Of a stretch of 45,804 nt of DNA, positions 1-9,136 are shown in pieces. The stretch lies in contig DYQK01000008.1 of assembly GCA_020719385.1 (NCBI GenBank), positions 1 to 45,804 on the forward strand, in the 5' to 3' direction. This stretch comes from Rikenella microfusus. GTDB lineage: Bacteria > Bacteroidota > Bacteroidia > Bacteroidales > DYQK01. The translations under genes were made by a program, and so were the position numbers. How positions within the stretch are numbered: the stretch's first letter is position 1; the number at the start of each line of letters is the position of its first letter. Below the pieces are notes generated by a model. That model worked only from the letters and a program-made list of their open reading frames with translations, made no database searches and was not told the DNA's origin.

Positions 1-51
1 TTTTATAAAAATTAAGATATTTTTAGTAAAAAAAATTTATTTCGAAAAAAT

Positions 52-83
52 ATTTGATTTTTAGAAAAATATTTATTATCTTT
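52..83 (+). promoter_or_regulatory. Bacteroidota-type promoter (-33 TTTG-like, -7 TATCTTTG)
   Basis: TTTG at ~53-56 and TATCTTTG at 76-83, about 20 bp apart; matches the TTTG/TAnnTTTG consensus. Confidence 0.55.
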
Positions 84-87
84 GCAG

Positions 88-195
88 CGACAATTCGTTT
101 GGGACGTAAAGAGCGACGCCTCAAGTTATTGGGTAGCACGTTTCGTTTGTCTATTTTAAAAGAAAAGCCCGTTATTTCGGGGCTTTTCTTTTGTA
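88..195 (+). ncRNA. candidate small RNA (~105 nt) ending in an intrinsic terminator
   Basis: Promoter-like box just upstream, no ORF in the interval, hairpin TTGGGaCGT...ACGcCTCAA, then a GC stem followed by a T-rich tract. Confidence 0.35.
158..195. terminator. bidirectional intrinsic terminator
   Basis: AAAAGAAAAGCCCG-TTATTT-CGGGGCTTTTCTTTT, U-tract on both strands. Confidence 0.75.
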
Positions 196-606
196 CATTG
201 TTTCCATAACAATTCTTTTTTTACCTTTTCGATTTACTCGAATACTTTCAAAATAGAAATATAAAATTTCACCAATAATATATTCATATTGTAGAACGTC
301 TAGGTTTTGTTGATTTTTCCCCACATAACTAATCATTCCTTTCTCAAGAATTAATGGAATTAAATTAAAATCTTCGGTGATAACATTTATTTGTCCCCTA
401 TTTTTTTCTTTATAAAAATCTCCGTGATGTTTAAAAGTGTGTTTAATTGCATAAGTATCAATTAATCTCTCAAAATTTGAAGTATCAAAACCAAGATTTT
501 TTATTTTTTTTATATCAGAATCAGAAATTAAACCCAAACTAAATTCAAATTGTTGATTTGAATTGTCATTCAAAATTTTCTCAACAAAAGTTTTCAAATT
601 GTTCAT
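172..606 (-). CDS. PBECR (Barnase/EndoU/ColicinE5-D/RelE)-like nuclease-domain protein, 144 aa
   Basis: ORF; pattern 'YAIKHTFKHHGD...ITEDFNLIPLILEKG...FESIRVNRKGKKRIVMETMYKRK' resembles PBECR domains. Confidence 0.5.
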   Translation of the reverse strand: MNNLKTFVEKILNDNSNQQFEFSLGLISDSDIKKIKNLGFDTSNFERLIDTYAIKHTFKHHGDFYKEKNRGQINVITEDFNLIPLILEKGMISYVGKNQQNLDVLQYEYIIGEILYFYFESIRVNRKGKKRIVMETMYKRKAPK

Positions 607-662
607 TGAAATAAAAAAAAAGTTAAATTCTCAAATTTTTTCTTTCGAAAAACGAAAATAAT

Positions 663-1874
663 TTATTTTTTGAAGTAAAAATCGCCTGTCATTGAACTGG
701 ATTTCCAAGGACATTGCTTTTTATTTGTACTTTTCGAGACATTGCCGCTCACTAAATTAAAAATCTGGTCTATTGTTAAACCTGATTTTGTTATATTTTT
801 CAAAATGGATTCTGTGTAAACGCCATTTCTGCCATTTCCATCTGCCGCAGTGCTACCAGGCGAAGTGGCAAAACCAATAAACGTACCTTCAGGATAATTT
901 TTCATTTCAGTTAAACCATTGCCATTGCCATCAACATCACGAATTACACCCCAAGAACGCTCAAAAGGATTATTGCGGCAAGCATCTAACAAAACAATAT
1001 TGGTCGGAGTACGAGAACCCATACGAGACAAAATTTTACTCAACGGATAACATTCATACGAAACATCAGATTCCGCTTTTAAAGTTGCATCAATAGGAAT
1101 CAAATAATTTTCGCCCTTCACTTGAACACCGTGACCCGCATAAAACAACAAACTTATTTGAAAATTTGCCAATTTGTCATAAAATAAATCCATCGCATCT
1201 ACTAAATCTCGCTTACTGACATTTTTATAAATCAAAACTTCGAAACCCAAATCGCGCAACACTTTTGCGATGTCGTCAGCATCATTGACAGGATTTTTCA
1301 ACGGACAAGACACATAAGACGCATTGCCGATAACCAATGCCAAACGTTTCTCTTTTATAACTTCTTCATATTCAACCGAATACAAATATTTACTCGCGCC
1401 GCCATTGTTTTTGGCGGTTATCGAAAAACGATTTTGACCAACAGATAATTTGACTTCAGGTTTGTAAAAATACGTATTGCCACTCACACGCACTGCCTCA
1501 AGCACAGGAATAAAACCACGACTATCTTGCGACAACGTAACCACAGGCAATTCAGACGAGGTAACCGAAAAGTCTAATGTAACGGAACTCAAAGACGAAA
1601 GTGAAATTGGATTTTGAACTTGAATAATTGGAACTGACGCACCAATATTCACTTTTATGCCTTTGCTTTGGGCAGTTACATAGTCAGAAATGTAAACTTT
1701 TATGCCTTTGCTTTGGGCAGTTACATAGTCAGAAATGTAAACTTTTATGCCTTTGCTTTGGGCAGTTACATAGTCAGAAATGTAAACTTTTATGCCTTTG
1801 CTTTGGGCAGTTACTTCCTGACCAAAAAGCACAGAAACATTTAGACAAAACAAAATGAAAAATATTAATCGCAT
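663..1874 (-). CDS. secreted caspase-like (peptidase C14) protein with N-terminal 15-aa tandem repeats
   Basis: Signal peptide MRLIFFILFCLNVSVLFGQ; KRLALVIGNASY...YAGHGVQ...LLDACRNNPF caspase His/Cys motifs; repeats VTAQSKGIKVYISDY. Confidence 0.85.
   Translation of the reverse strand: MRLIFFILFCLNVSVLFGQEVTAQSKGIKVYISDYVTAQSKGIKVYISDYVTAQSKGIKVYISDYVTAQSKGIKVNIGASVPIIQVQNPISLSSLSSVTLDFSVTSSELPVVTLSQDSRGFIPVLEAVRVSGNTYFYKPEVKLSVGQNRFSITAKNNGGASKYLYSVEYEEVIKEKRLALVIGNASYVSCPLKNPVNDADDIAKVLRDLGFEVLIYKNVSKRDLVDAMDLFYDKLANFQISLLFYAGHGVQVKGENYLIPIDATLKAESDVSYECYPLSKILSRMGSRTPTNIVLLDACRNNPFERSWGVIRDVDGNGNGLTEMKNYPEGTFIGFATSPGSTAADGNGRNGVYTESILKNITKSGLTIDQIFNLVSGNVSKSTNKKQCPWKSSSMTGDFYFKK
1651..1814. 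repeat. perfect 45-bp tandem repeat, ~3.6 copies, in frame
   Basis: acttttatgcctttgctttgggcagttacatagtcagaaatgtaa starts at 1651, 1696, 1741 and 1786 (partial) without substitutions. Confidence 0.97.
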
Positions 1875-1968
1875 ATTTAGAAATCATTTACTATTCCCTT
1901 TTGGAAATTAGTTGTTCTATAATTTTGTCGAAAGTTCTTTGTAAAATAAGAACTTCAGTGTATAATTT

Positions 1969-2391
1969 TTACATGCTACCAAAGCCGTCTCCTTTACGCA
2001 CTTTTACTTCGAAAGTGACGTTGTTGTTTATTAATTCCTGCAAATCTTTTTTTACCAACCATTTTAATTGCAATTTACTGAATTTTTTGCAAGGCAAATT
2101 GTAAAAATATTTATACGGATATGATACAACATTTCCTTTCTCGTCTCGATAAGAGAAAAGTGATTTGCATTTTTGAAAAGTTTTTCCACCGTCTAAGGAA
2201 TAATAAAGAGATGCAGAGATATCAAAAGTTTTTTCATCTTTTTCAAGAATAATTTTTTTCACTTCAAAATCGACAACAATGGTATCGCCGTTTTGCGTTG
2301 CTTCTACGTTTTTCAGTTTAAACATTTGTGCTTCGCAAACATTACCACAGAATAAAATTATTGTGGCAATAAAAAAAATCAGTTTTTTCAT
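1969..2391 (-). CDS. secreted hypothetical protein (start re-annotated to MKKLIFFIATIILFCGNVCEAQ)
   Basis: ORF with signal peptide; the listed upstream start would run through an inverted-repeat element. Confidence 0.7.
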   Translation of the reverse strand: MKKLIFFIATIILFCGNVCEAQMFKLKNVEATQNGDTIVVDFEVKKIILEKDEKTFDISASLYYSLDGGKTFQKCKSLFSYRDEKGNVVSYPYKYFYNLPCKKFSKLQLKWLVKKDLQELINNNVTFEVKVRKGDGFGSM

Positions 2392-2430
2392 TTTTGGAAA
2401 AATTGTAAACGCTGTCAGGATTTTTGTCTT

Positions 2431-2488
2431 CCCACGACTGAAGTCGTGGGTTAAAATGCGAATCTTAGCCCACGATTTTAATCGTGGG
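2431..2488. repeat. REP-like doublet of two related 20-nt palindromes
   Basis: CCCACGACTGAAGTCGTGGG (2431-2450) and CCCACGATTTTAATCGTGGG (2469-2488), 18-nt spacer. Confidence 0.8.
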
Positions 2489-2616
2489 AATAAAAATGTA
2501 GATTTTTCGGTTTTCATTTTTGTAAAAATTTAGAGGTTTTTCGCAGCAAAGATAAAAAAGTTTTTTGTAAAAAAGAAATTTTTTTGTATTTTTGTAAAAA
2601 TAAATTTCTTTTTTCT

Positions 2617-5600
2617 ATGAAAACGCAAATTATTTTCTTTTTCATTTTTCATTTTTGGGCAAATATTATTTTCTCGCAAACGCAAAATTATTCTTTTGCT
2701 GCAAACACAAATTCTTACTCTGAATTGATAAATCCAAATGTGCTTGCCTCTCGAAATTTTGATAATTCTATTTTTCAAAATATTCCACTAAATTTTCAAT
2801 TTGGTTTTAACGGCAATATTTTTCATTCGTTAAATATTTCTTCAAATGGTTATGTTTGGTTTGGAAATGGAGTGTTAAACGTTGAAAATCAAGCACTTGC
2901 AGCAGAAAATTCTCCCGATGTGGAAGGAATAATTGCTGTTTTGTCTCTCGATTTGCAGCCGCAAGTTTTCTCTGAATTGTCTTATAAAACCGAAGGAATT
3001 GCTCCGAATCGCGTTTTTACGGTGCAATGGAAAAATTTTAAGTCGCAGGGAAATGCAGGAAACGGCGATAAATTTAATTTTCAACTCAAATTAGTCGAAA
3101 ATTCTTGGCAAATAAAGTTTTGTTACGGCAATTTTGTGAAAAATTCTGTCTCGCAAAACGCACAAGTTGGAATAAAGGGCAATTCGCAACTCGATTTTTT
3201 GATTCGAAAAACTTCAACAGATTGGTCGCAAACAACGGCGGCAGATTCTATTTTTGAAACTTGTTTACTCTCGCAAAATGTAAAACCGCTTGATAATCAA
3301 GTCTTTACATTTACGCCGCCGACAAAAAACATTCCGCAAATTGAGATTTTGCAGGCAAGCACCGAAACGGCTGTGCCGAATGGAAATCATTATCCGATGT
3401 TATTGATTCATCCGAAACTTCGTTGGGGAACAGGAAATAAAATTCTGAACTCTCTAATTATCAACACTTTAAACACAGATAATTCTGACGTAAAACCTAA
3501 CGGAGTGAAAATTTTTTTCACAAAAAAACCGTTTTTCAACTCTGATTCTCTGCTTGCGGCAACTTCGATTTCGAATAATTCTGCGAATTTTGAAAATTTA
3601 AACTTTGAAATTTGCGACACAAATACTTTTTTTTGGGTGACTTTTGATATTTCTGCCTCCGCCACGGTTTCGAATATTCTCGATGCACAAATCTTAGCGA
3701 ATCAAATTTTAATTTCGAATTTGCCTTACCCAAATCTTGATGCGAATCCCGCGGGAAATCGGCAAATTTCCAATGAAAAATCTGTCTTTTCTGTCTCTGC
3801 CAAGCAAATTGCGACTTCTTTTTTAGAACAAAATTCTACAGAAAACCCAATTTTAATGCTTGATATTGAGATTCGCGGTAACGAAGGAAATTTATCGCTT
3901 GACTCTTTGCAATGCGTTGATTTACAAGGAGATACAGGAATATTTTCTCCTGATGGAATAAAATTATTTCGAACAACAGACACTTTTTTTTCGACAGCTA
4001 ATTTGCTAGCAGCAACGAATTTCGAAAACCAAATTGCAACGTTTAACATTGCGAATCCATTGAATTTACCGCAAGGACACACTTTTTTGTGGATTTGTGC
4101 CGATATAAAATCCGATACAAAATTGCACAAAAAAATTGATTTTGCTATTTTGCCGCAAAAAATTAAAATTAATAACAAATATTTCCCCGATTTTGCCTTA
4201 AATCCTGAAGGTGAATCTTACACGGAAGTAGTTGTAAATCAATATTTTCCGTACATTGAAAAATTAGATTCTGCTTCGTTTTCGAAATTTATTCACTCAA
4301 AAACTTTTTTGCGAGACACCGTTTTTTGGAAGATTAACTCATCGCAATGGGTTAATAATCAAAGAGATACAAATTCTTTTGCCTCAATTTCATATCAAAG
4401 CACAAATTTGTCAGATTGGTTCATTTCGCCTCCTGTCAATTTAGGTAATTTAGGCAATTATTTACTCGAATTTGATATTTCTCTTTGCGGAAATCCTCCG
4501 AATTTGCAAAATAATAACCGTTTTGTCGTTTTAATTTCGTCTGAAAATGGAGAAATTTTTAAACTTTCAGATACGTTAAAGACTTTTAAATCAACAAGTT
4601 ACATCGATTCTATTTTTCAACACGAAATTATTGACCTGCAAAATCGAACAGGAATTGTGCGTTTTGCTTTTTATGCCGAATCGCAATATCAAAAAAGTCT
4701 TAACTTCTTGAATATCAAGAATTTACAAGTGAGAAAAAAATCTCCGATGCGTTTAATTTCTTGCAAAGCAACGCAAAAAAACACAAATTTTGTTTTGCCA
4801 AATACTTCGAACGTTGAAATTTTGAAAATTGAAATTGAAACTCAAAACGCATTTTCGCCGCTCAATGTAAATTTTTTCAGTATTGATATGCTTGAAAATC
4901 AAGGAACTACAAATATTTCAGACGTTTCGAAAGTGAAAATTTTTTACACAGAAAATTTTGATACTTTAAATTTTCAACATCCTAAAACTAAACTTTTTGG
5001 TACTGAATTACCTTTTTCATATTTGGGAATTAACGGAAATCAAACACTTTTAGATGGGAAAAATTATTTTTGGGTAGTTTTTGATGTTTCGCAAAATGTT
5101 ATTGAGGGACATTTCTTAGATGCCGCTTGCCCTTCGATTTTGATTTCTGATACGATGAGAAATGTGCAAAATTTTAGCCCGCAAGGAAAACGAAAAATTG
5201 CGGATGCACCGAAAATTTCGTTTATTCCGCAAAAAAAAGCACTCGGAATGTCTGTGCGAGTGCTTGATAATGTGCAAATTAGCGATATTTCTCAAGTAAA
5301 CTTTTCGCAAAATTTTAAACCGCGTTTGTATTTCAAAAAATCGACTTCGCCGAATATTTTTGTCAATAATAGCGACACAACTGACGGCTGGAAATTTGTG
5401 GAAGCAACGATGAAAAACAATATTTCTGTCTCGTTTTCTATTGATTATCAATTACTTAACACCGAAATTGATACTTTTGATGAAATTGATTATTTTATCA
5501 TTGCTCAAGATACTTTCTCGACACCGAATGTTGCTGTGAATCAAGGAATTTTCAATGTTTTTCCGCAAAATGTCAATTTAACTTCTGAACATTTTCCTGT

Positions 5601-8600
5601 CATCAATACTCATCGTTACTCCGTGATAATCAATTCATTAAGTGGAATTATCAACGTTGGAAATGGGCAAAATTTTACTTCTCTCACAAATGCAGGTGGA
5701 ATTTTTGAGGCAATAGAAAATTCGGTGATTTCGGGCAATTTGGAAATAAAAATTACCTCAAATTTGAACGAAACGGGCAATTTTGCGTTGCGAAAATGGG
5801 CAGAAAATGGAGCAGAAAATTATACAATTTCGATAAAACCCGCAGATGCGGCGGCAAAAATTATTTCGGGAAATAAACCCTCGAAACCCTTGATTTTGCT
5901 TGAAAATTCGGGTAAAGTAATTATTGACGGCAGTTTTAACAACGCAGGAAGTTTTTTAACTTTTTCGAATAATGCGGTAACAGACAGCACGACGGTTCTT
6001 GCGTTGCAAAACATTGATTTTCAACGAATTATGATAAAAAATTGTAAATTTTTCACAGGTTCGAATGCGGCAAAAACTTTCTCAATTTTGATTTCAAATA
6101 AAAATTTTGAAAGTAAAAATATTTCTCAAGATACAATTTTTATCTCAAATAATCAAATTTCGAAAGCAAGTTGCGGATTAAGAATCGAAAAAATGAAAAA
6201 TTTGGTGATTTCAGAAAATATTTTTGGGGCAGAAACGTCTGCAAATTATCTCACCGAATCAGGAATTTTTGCAAATTTTTGCGAAAATATTAAAATTTCA
6301 CAAAATTTGTTAAAAAATATTATCAATAATTCAGAAAATATTGTCATCGGAATTGATTTAGGTGAAAAAAATAAACGCATTTTTTTGGAAAAAAACACGT
6401 TGACAAATTTTCAAAGTACAACTTCGGGAGCAAAAGGAATTTTTATTCACACGCAAAGTCTTGATAATCAAATTGTTGTCTCAAATAATTCTATTTCGAA
6501 AATTTTTGGTCTCGGCGGTGCAGAATTTTCAGACGCAAATATTGGAATCGGAATTGAACATTCTGATAATATCTCGTTGATTTTCAACGCAATATCGCTT
6601 TCGGGAATTGCAGATAATTCGCTTGCAACGACAAGTGCGGCACTTTGGTTAAATAATGGAAATTCTCGTTTAAATATTCGTAACAATGTCTTTTTCAATG
6701 AGTTAACAAACACTTCGACTAACTCTGAATCGTTTGCCGTTTTGAACGAAAATGAAAAAATTGCGTTTGCAAATATTGATTTTAACGATTATTTTGTCAA
6801 TGGAAATCAAGGAATTTTGGGCTATTTCGCAACTTATCAGCGAAATTTAAACGAATGGAAAACGGCTACCTCGCAAGACGATAATTCTATTTCTGCGAAT
6901 CCGTTTTTTACCTCGGCGTCAAATTTGTTGCCGCTTCAAACTTCGTTAGTCGCAACCGAAGGGCAATTTTTAACCAATTTTTCTACCGATATTTCAGGAA
7001 ATTTGCGAGATTCGGTTTTGCCATCGATTGGTTGTTATGAAATTTTGCCCGCCTTCGCAACGATTCAGAACTTTAACAAAGAATGTGCCAAAAAACAAGA
7101 CACAATTTTTATTTCAGGAACATTTTTTACGAATGCGATTTCTGTGAAATTTTGCGGCAAAACGGCTTTGAGTTTTTCTGTCGATTCTGCAACGCAAATT
7201 CGGGCTGTTGTTCCTTCAGGTGACACAACAGGAAATATCGAAATTCGCACCAAAGCAGGCAATTGCGTAAGCGTTTCGACGTTTACAATTGATAATCGAA
7301 AACCAAGAACAACGATTTCGAGTAACGCAAATTTGTTTTTAAATCAAAATTTTGAGGCAACAATTCATTTTAACGAGCCAATTTTGTCTTTTGATACTTC
7401 CGATATTTTTCTCGAAAACGCAAAAATTTTAAATTTTCAAAAACTTAATGATACAAATTTTTCAATAACTATTTCTCCGTTAAATGAAGATACGGTTTTT
7501 GTGCAAGTGCTTGATTCTGTGTGCGTTGACCGTGCGGGAAATGAAAATTTAAAATCAAATTCTTTGTTAAAAATTTTCGACCAAACTGCTCCTTTCGTTC
7601 AATTTTCTGCGACCAACGAAATTGATACGGTTTTTAAATCTTTCGAGATACATTTTATTTTCAACGAAGAGGTGAAAAATTTTACAACTTCGGGCATCTC
7701 AGTAACGAATGCGACTCTAAAAAACTTTCGAAAATATACAAATTTTCTTTACATTGCGGAAATTGTGCCGTTAAACGAAGGTTTAGTGCAGATTTTTTTG
7801 CGAAAAAATGCTGTTTTTGACGAAGCAGGCAATGGAAATGAGATTTCTGATACGTTTGCGATTCCGTATGTTATTGATACGATTTCTCCCGAAATTCAAG
7901 TGCTTTCGGCAGTGCAAAGCGGAGGAACGGTTTATTCGCCGTTTGAAGTTACGTTTAAATTTTCTGAAAAAGTTAAACAATTTGCGGCAAATGATATTCT
8001 TGTTACGAATGCGACTTTGAAAAATTTTTCAGGCAGTAATTCGGTTTACAAAGCGAAGATTTTTCCGCAAAACGAGGGAATTGTTACGTTAAATATTTTT
8101 GCGAATGTGGCTTTTGACTTTGCGGGCAATCCGAGTGCGGAGGCAAAAACTTTTTTTGTGGAATATAAAATTGACGTTTCTGCTCCGAAGATTCAAATTA
8201 TTTCGAGTGCTGGAAATCAAGTTGTGTTGCCTTTTTCGGTGAAAATTTTGTTTAATGAAGATGTAAATGGTTTTACTTTGTCGGATATTTCGGTGAAAAA
8301 TGGCAGGGAAATTGACTTTTTGATGTTAAACAAAAGAGAATATTCTGCGACAATCATTCCGTTCAAAGAGGGTGCGGTGCAAGTTTCGATTCCCGATAGT
8401 GCGGCTCAGGACAATGCTGGAAATTTCAACGAAGTTTCGAATATTTTGGTGCGATATTTCTATATTGATGCGATAAGTCCGACTATTTTGATTACCGCAA
8501 ATACTTCAGGAACTACGGTTCAGACAAATTTTGTGGCAACTTTTTCGTTCAGCGAGGCAGTTGTTGGTTTTAACGAAAATGATATTGTTCTGACGAATGC

Positions 8601-9015
8601 TTCGAAGGATTATTTTATGAAAAAAACGCCGACAAGTTATCAAATAACGGTTTTTCCGTTAAATGCGGGTTTTGTTTACATTGATATTCCTGAGGGTGCT
8701 GTTGAGGATTCTGCGGGCAATGCGAATTCTGCCATTCGATTTACAATTTTTTATAAACCGTTTAATATCAATACTTTAACGGATTTAGAATTTTCGATTT
8801 CTCCGAATCCTGTTGGAGAGAATTTTAAAATTGAAGTTTTCGAAAATAAATTTTTTGATGTAGAAATTTTTAATAACGAAGGGAAAAAACTTTTTTCAGC
8901 AAAAAATTGTCGAGAAAATATTTTTATTGATGGTAAAAATTTTTCGAAAGGAATTTATTTGGTGAAAATTTGTGTTGGCGAGCGATTTGTGTTGAAAAAA
9001 ATTGTTAAAAATTGA
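2617..9015 (+). CDS. very large secreted surface protein: BNR-associated-like N-terminal modules, beta-helix-like region, five Ig-like repeats, T9SS type A sorting domain
   Basis: Start re-set to MKTQIIFFFIFHFWANIIFSQ; repeated 'ISP..QV..A..GG....F..TF.FSE.V..F...DI.VTNA' blocks; C-term 'FSISPNPVGENFKIEVFE...GKNFSKGIYLVKICVGERFVLKKIVKN'. Confidence 0.85.
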   Translation: MKTQIIFFFIFHFWANIIFSQTQNYSFAANTNSYSELINPNVLASRNFDNSIFQNIPLNFQFGFNGNIFHSLNISSNGYVWFGNGVLNVENQALAAENSPDVEGIIAVLSLDLQPQVFSELSYKTEGIAPNRVFTVQWKNFKSQGNAGNGDKFNFQLKLVENSWQIKFCYGNFVKNSVSQNAQVGIKGNSQLDFLIRKTSTDWSQTTAADSIFETCLLSQNVKPLDNQVFTFTPPTKNIPQIEILQASTETAVPNGNHYPMLLIHPKLRWGTGNKILNSLIINTLNTDNSDVKPNGVKIFFTKKPFFNSDSLLAATSISNNSANFENLNFEICDTNTFFWVTFDISASATVSNILDAQILANQILISNLPYPNLDANPAGNRQISNEKSVFSVSAKQIATSFLEQNSTENPILMLDIEIRGNEGNLSLDSLQCVDLQGDTGIFSPDGIKLFRTTDTFFSTANLLAATNFENQIATFNIANPLNLPQGHTFLWICADIKSDTKLHKKIDFAILPQKIKINNKYFPDFALNPEGESYTEVVVNQYFPYIEKLDSASFSKFIHSKTFLRDTVFWKINSSQWVNNQRDTNSFASISYQSTNLSDWFISPPVNLGNLGNYLLEFDISLCGNPPNLQNNNRFVVLISSENGEIFKLSDTLKTFKSTSYIDSIFQHEIIDLQNRTGIVRFAFYAESQYQKSLNFLNIKNLQVRKKSPMRLISCKATQKNTNFVLPNTSNVEILKIEIETQNAFSPLNVNFFSIDMLENQGTTNISDVSKVKIFYTENFDTLNFQHPKTKLFGTELPFSYLGINGNQTLLDGKNYFWVVFDVSQNVIEGHFLDAACPSILISDTMRNVQNFSPQGKRKIADAPKISFIPQKKALGMSVRVLDNVQISDISQVNFSQNFKPRLYFKKSTSPNIFVNNSDTTDGWKFVEATMKNNISVSFSIDYQLLNTEIDTFDEIDYFIIAQDTFSTPNVAVNQGIFNVFPQNVNLTSEHFPVINTHRYSVIINSLSGIINVGNGQNFTSLTNAGGIFEAIENSVISGNLEIKITSNLNETGNFALRKWAENGAENYTISIKPADAAAKIISGNKPSKPLILLENSGKVIIDGSFNNAGSFLTFSNNAVTDSTTVLALQNIDFQRIMIKNCKFFTGSNAAKTFSILISNKNFESKNISQDTIFISNNQISKASCGLRIEKMKNLVISENIFGAETSANYLTESGIFANFCENIKISQNLLKNIINNSENIVIGIDLGEKNKRIFLEKNTLTNFQSTTSGAKGIFIHTQSLDNQIVVSNNSISKIFGLGGAEFSDANIGIGIEHSDNISLIFNAISLSGIADNSLATTSAALWLNNGNSRLNIRNNVFFNELTNTSTNSESFAVLNENEKIAFANIDFNDYFVNGNQGILGYFATYQRNLNEWKTATSQDDNSISANPFFTSASNLLPLQTSLVATEGQFLTNFSTDISGNLRDSVLPSIGCYEILPAFATIQNFNKECAKKQDTIFISGTFFTNAISVKFCGKTALSFSVDSATQIRAVVPSGDTTGNIEIRTKAGNCVSVSTFTIDNRKPRTTISSNANLFLNQNFEATIHFNEPILSFDTSDIFLENAKILNFQKLNDTNFSITISPLNEDTVFVQVLDSVCVDRAGNENLKSNSLLKIFDQTAPFVQFSATNEIDTVFKSFEIHFIFNEEVKNFTTSGISVTNATLKNFRKYTNFLYIAEIVPLNEGLVQIFLRKNAVFDEAGNGNEISDTFAIPYVIDTISPEIQVLSAVQSGGTVYSPFEVTFKFSEKVKQFAANDILVTNATLKNFSGSNSVYKAKIFPQNEGIVTLNIFANVAFDFAGNPSAEAKTFFVEYKIDVSAPKIQIISSAGNQVVLPFSVKILFNEDVNGFTLSDISVKNGREIDFLMLNKREYSATIIPFKEGAVQVSIPDSAAQDNAGNFNEVSNILVRYFYIDAISPTILITANTSGTTVQTNFVATFSFSEAVVGFNENDIVLTNASKDYFMKKTPTSYQITVFPLNAGFVYIDIPEGAVEDSAGNANSAIRFTIFYKPFNINTLTDLEFSISPNPVGENFKIEVFENKFFDVEIFNNEGKKLFSAKNCRENIFIDGKNFSKGIYLVKICVGERFVLKKIVKN

Positions 9016-9136
9016 AAAAATTAAGAAAAAAAATGTTATAAAAAGTTAAATTTTATTTAAAAAAATTAACTTTTGAGTTTTTTTCGAAAAAATGAGAGAA
9101 AAATTTTGTAAATAGAAAAAAAATTATTTTCTTTGC

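Noticed and set aside
1628-1858. + strand ORF with LLCLCFGQLHSQKCK repeats
   Set aside because: Antisense reading of the caspase gene's 45-bp repeats; the minus-strand frame has a signal peptide and caspase motifs.
2279-2533. + strand 84-aa ORF and the N-terminal extension of the 1969..2517 ORF
   Set aside because: Both read through the REP-like palindromes (LKSW...HDF.RG); not credible coding sequence.
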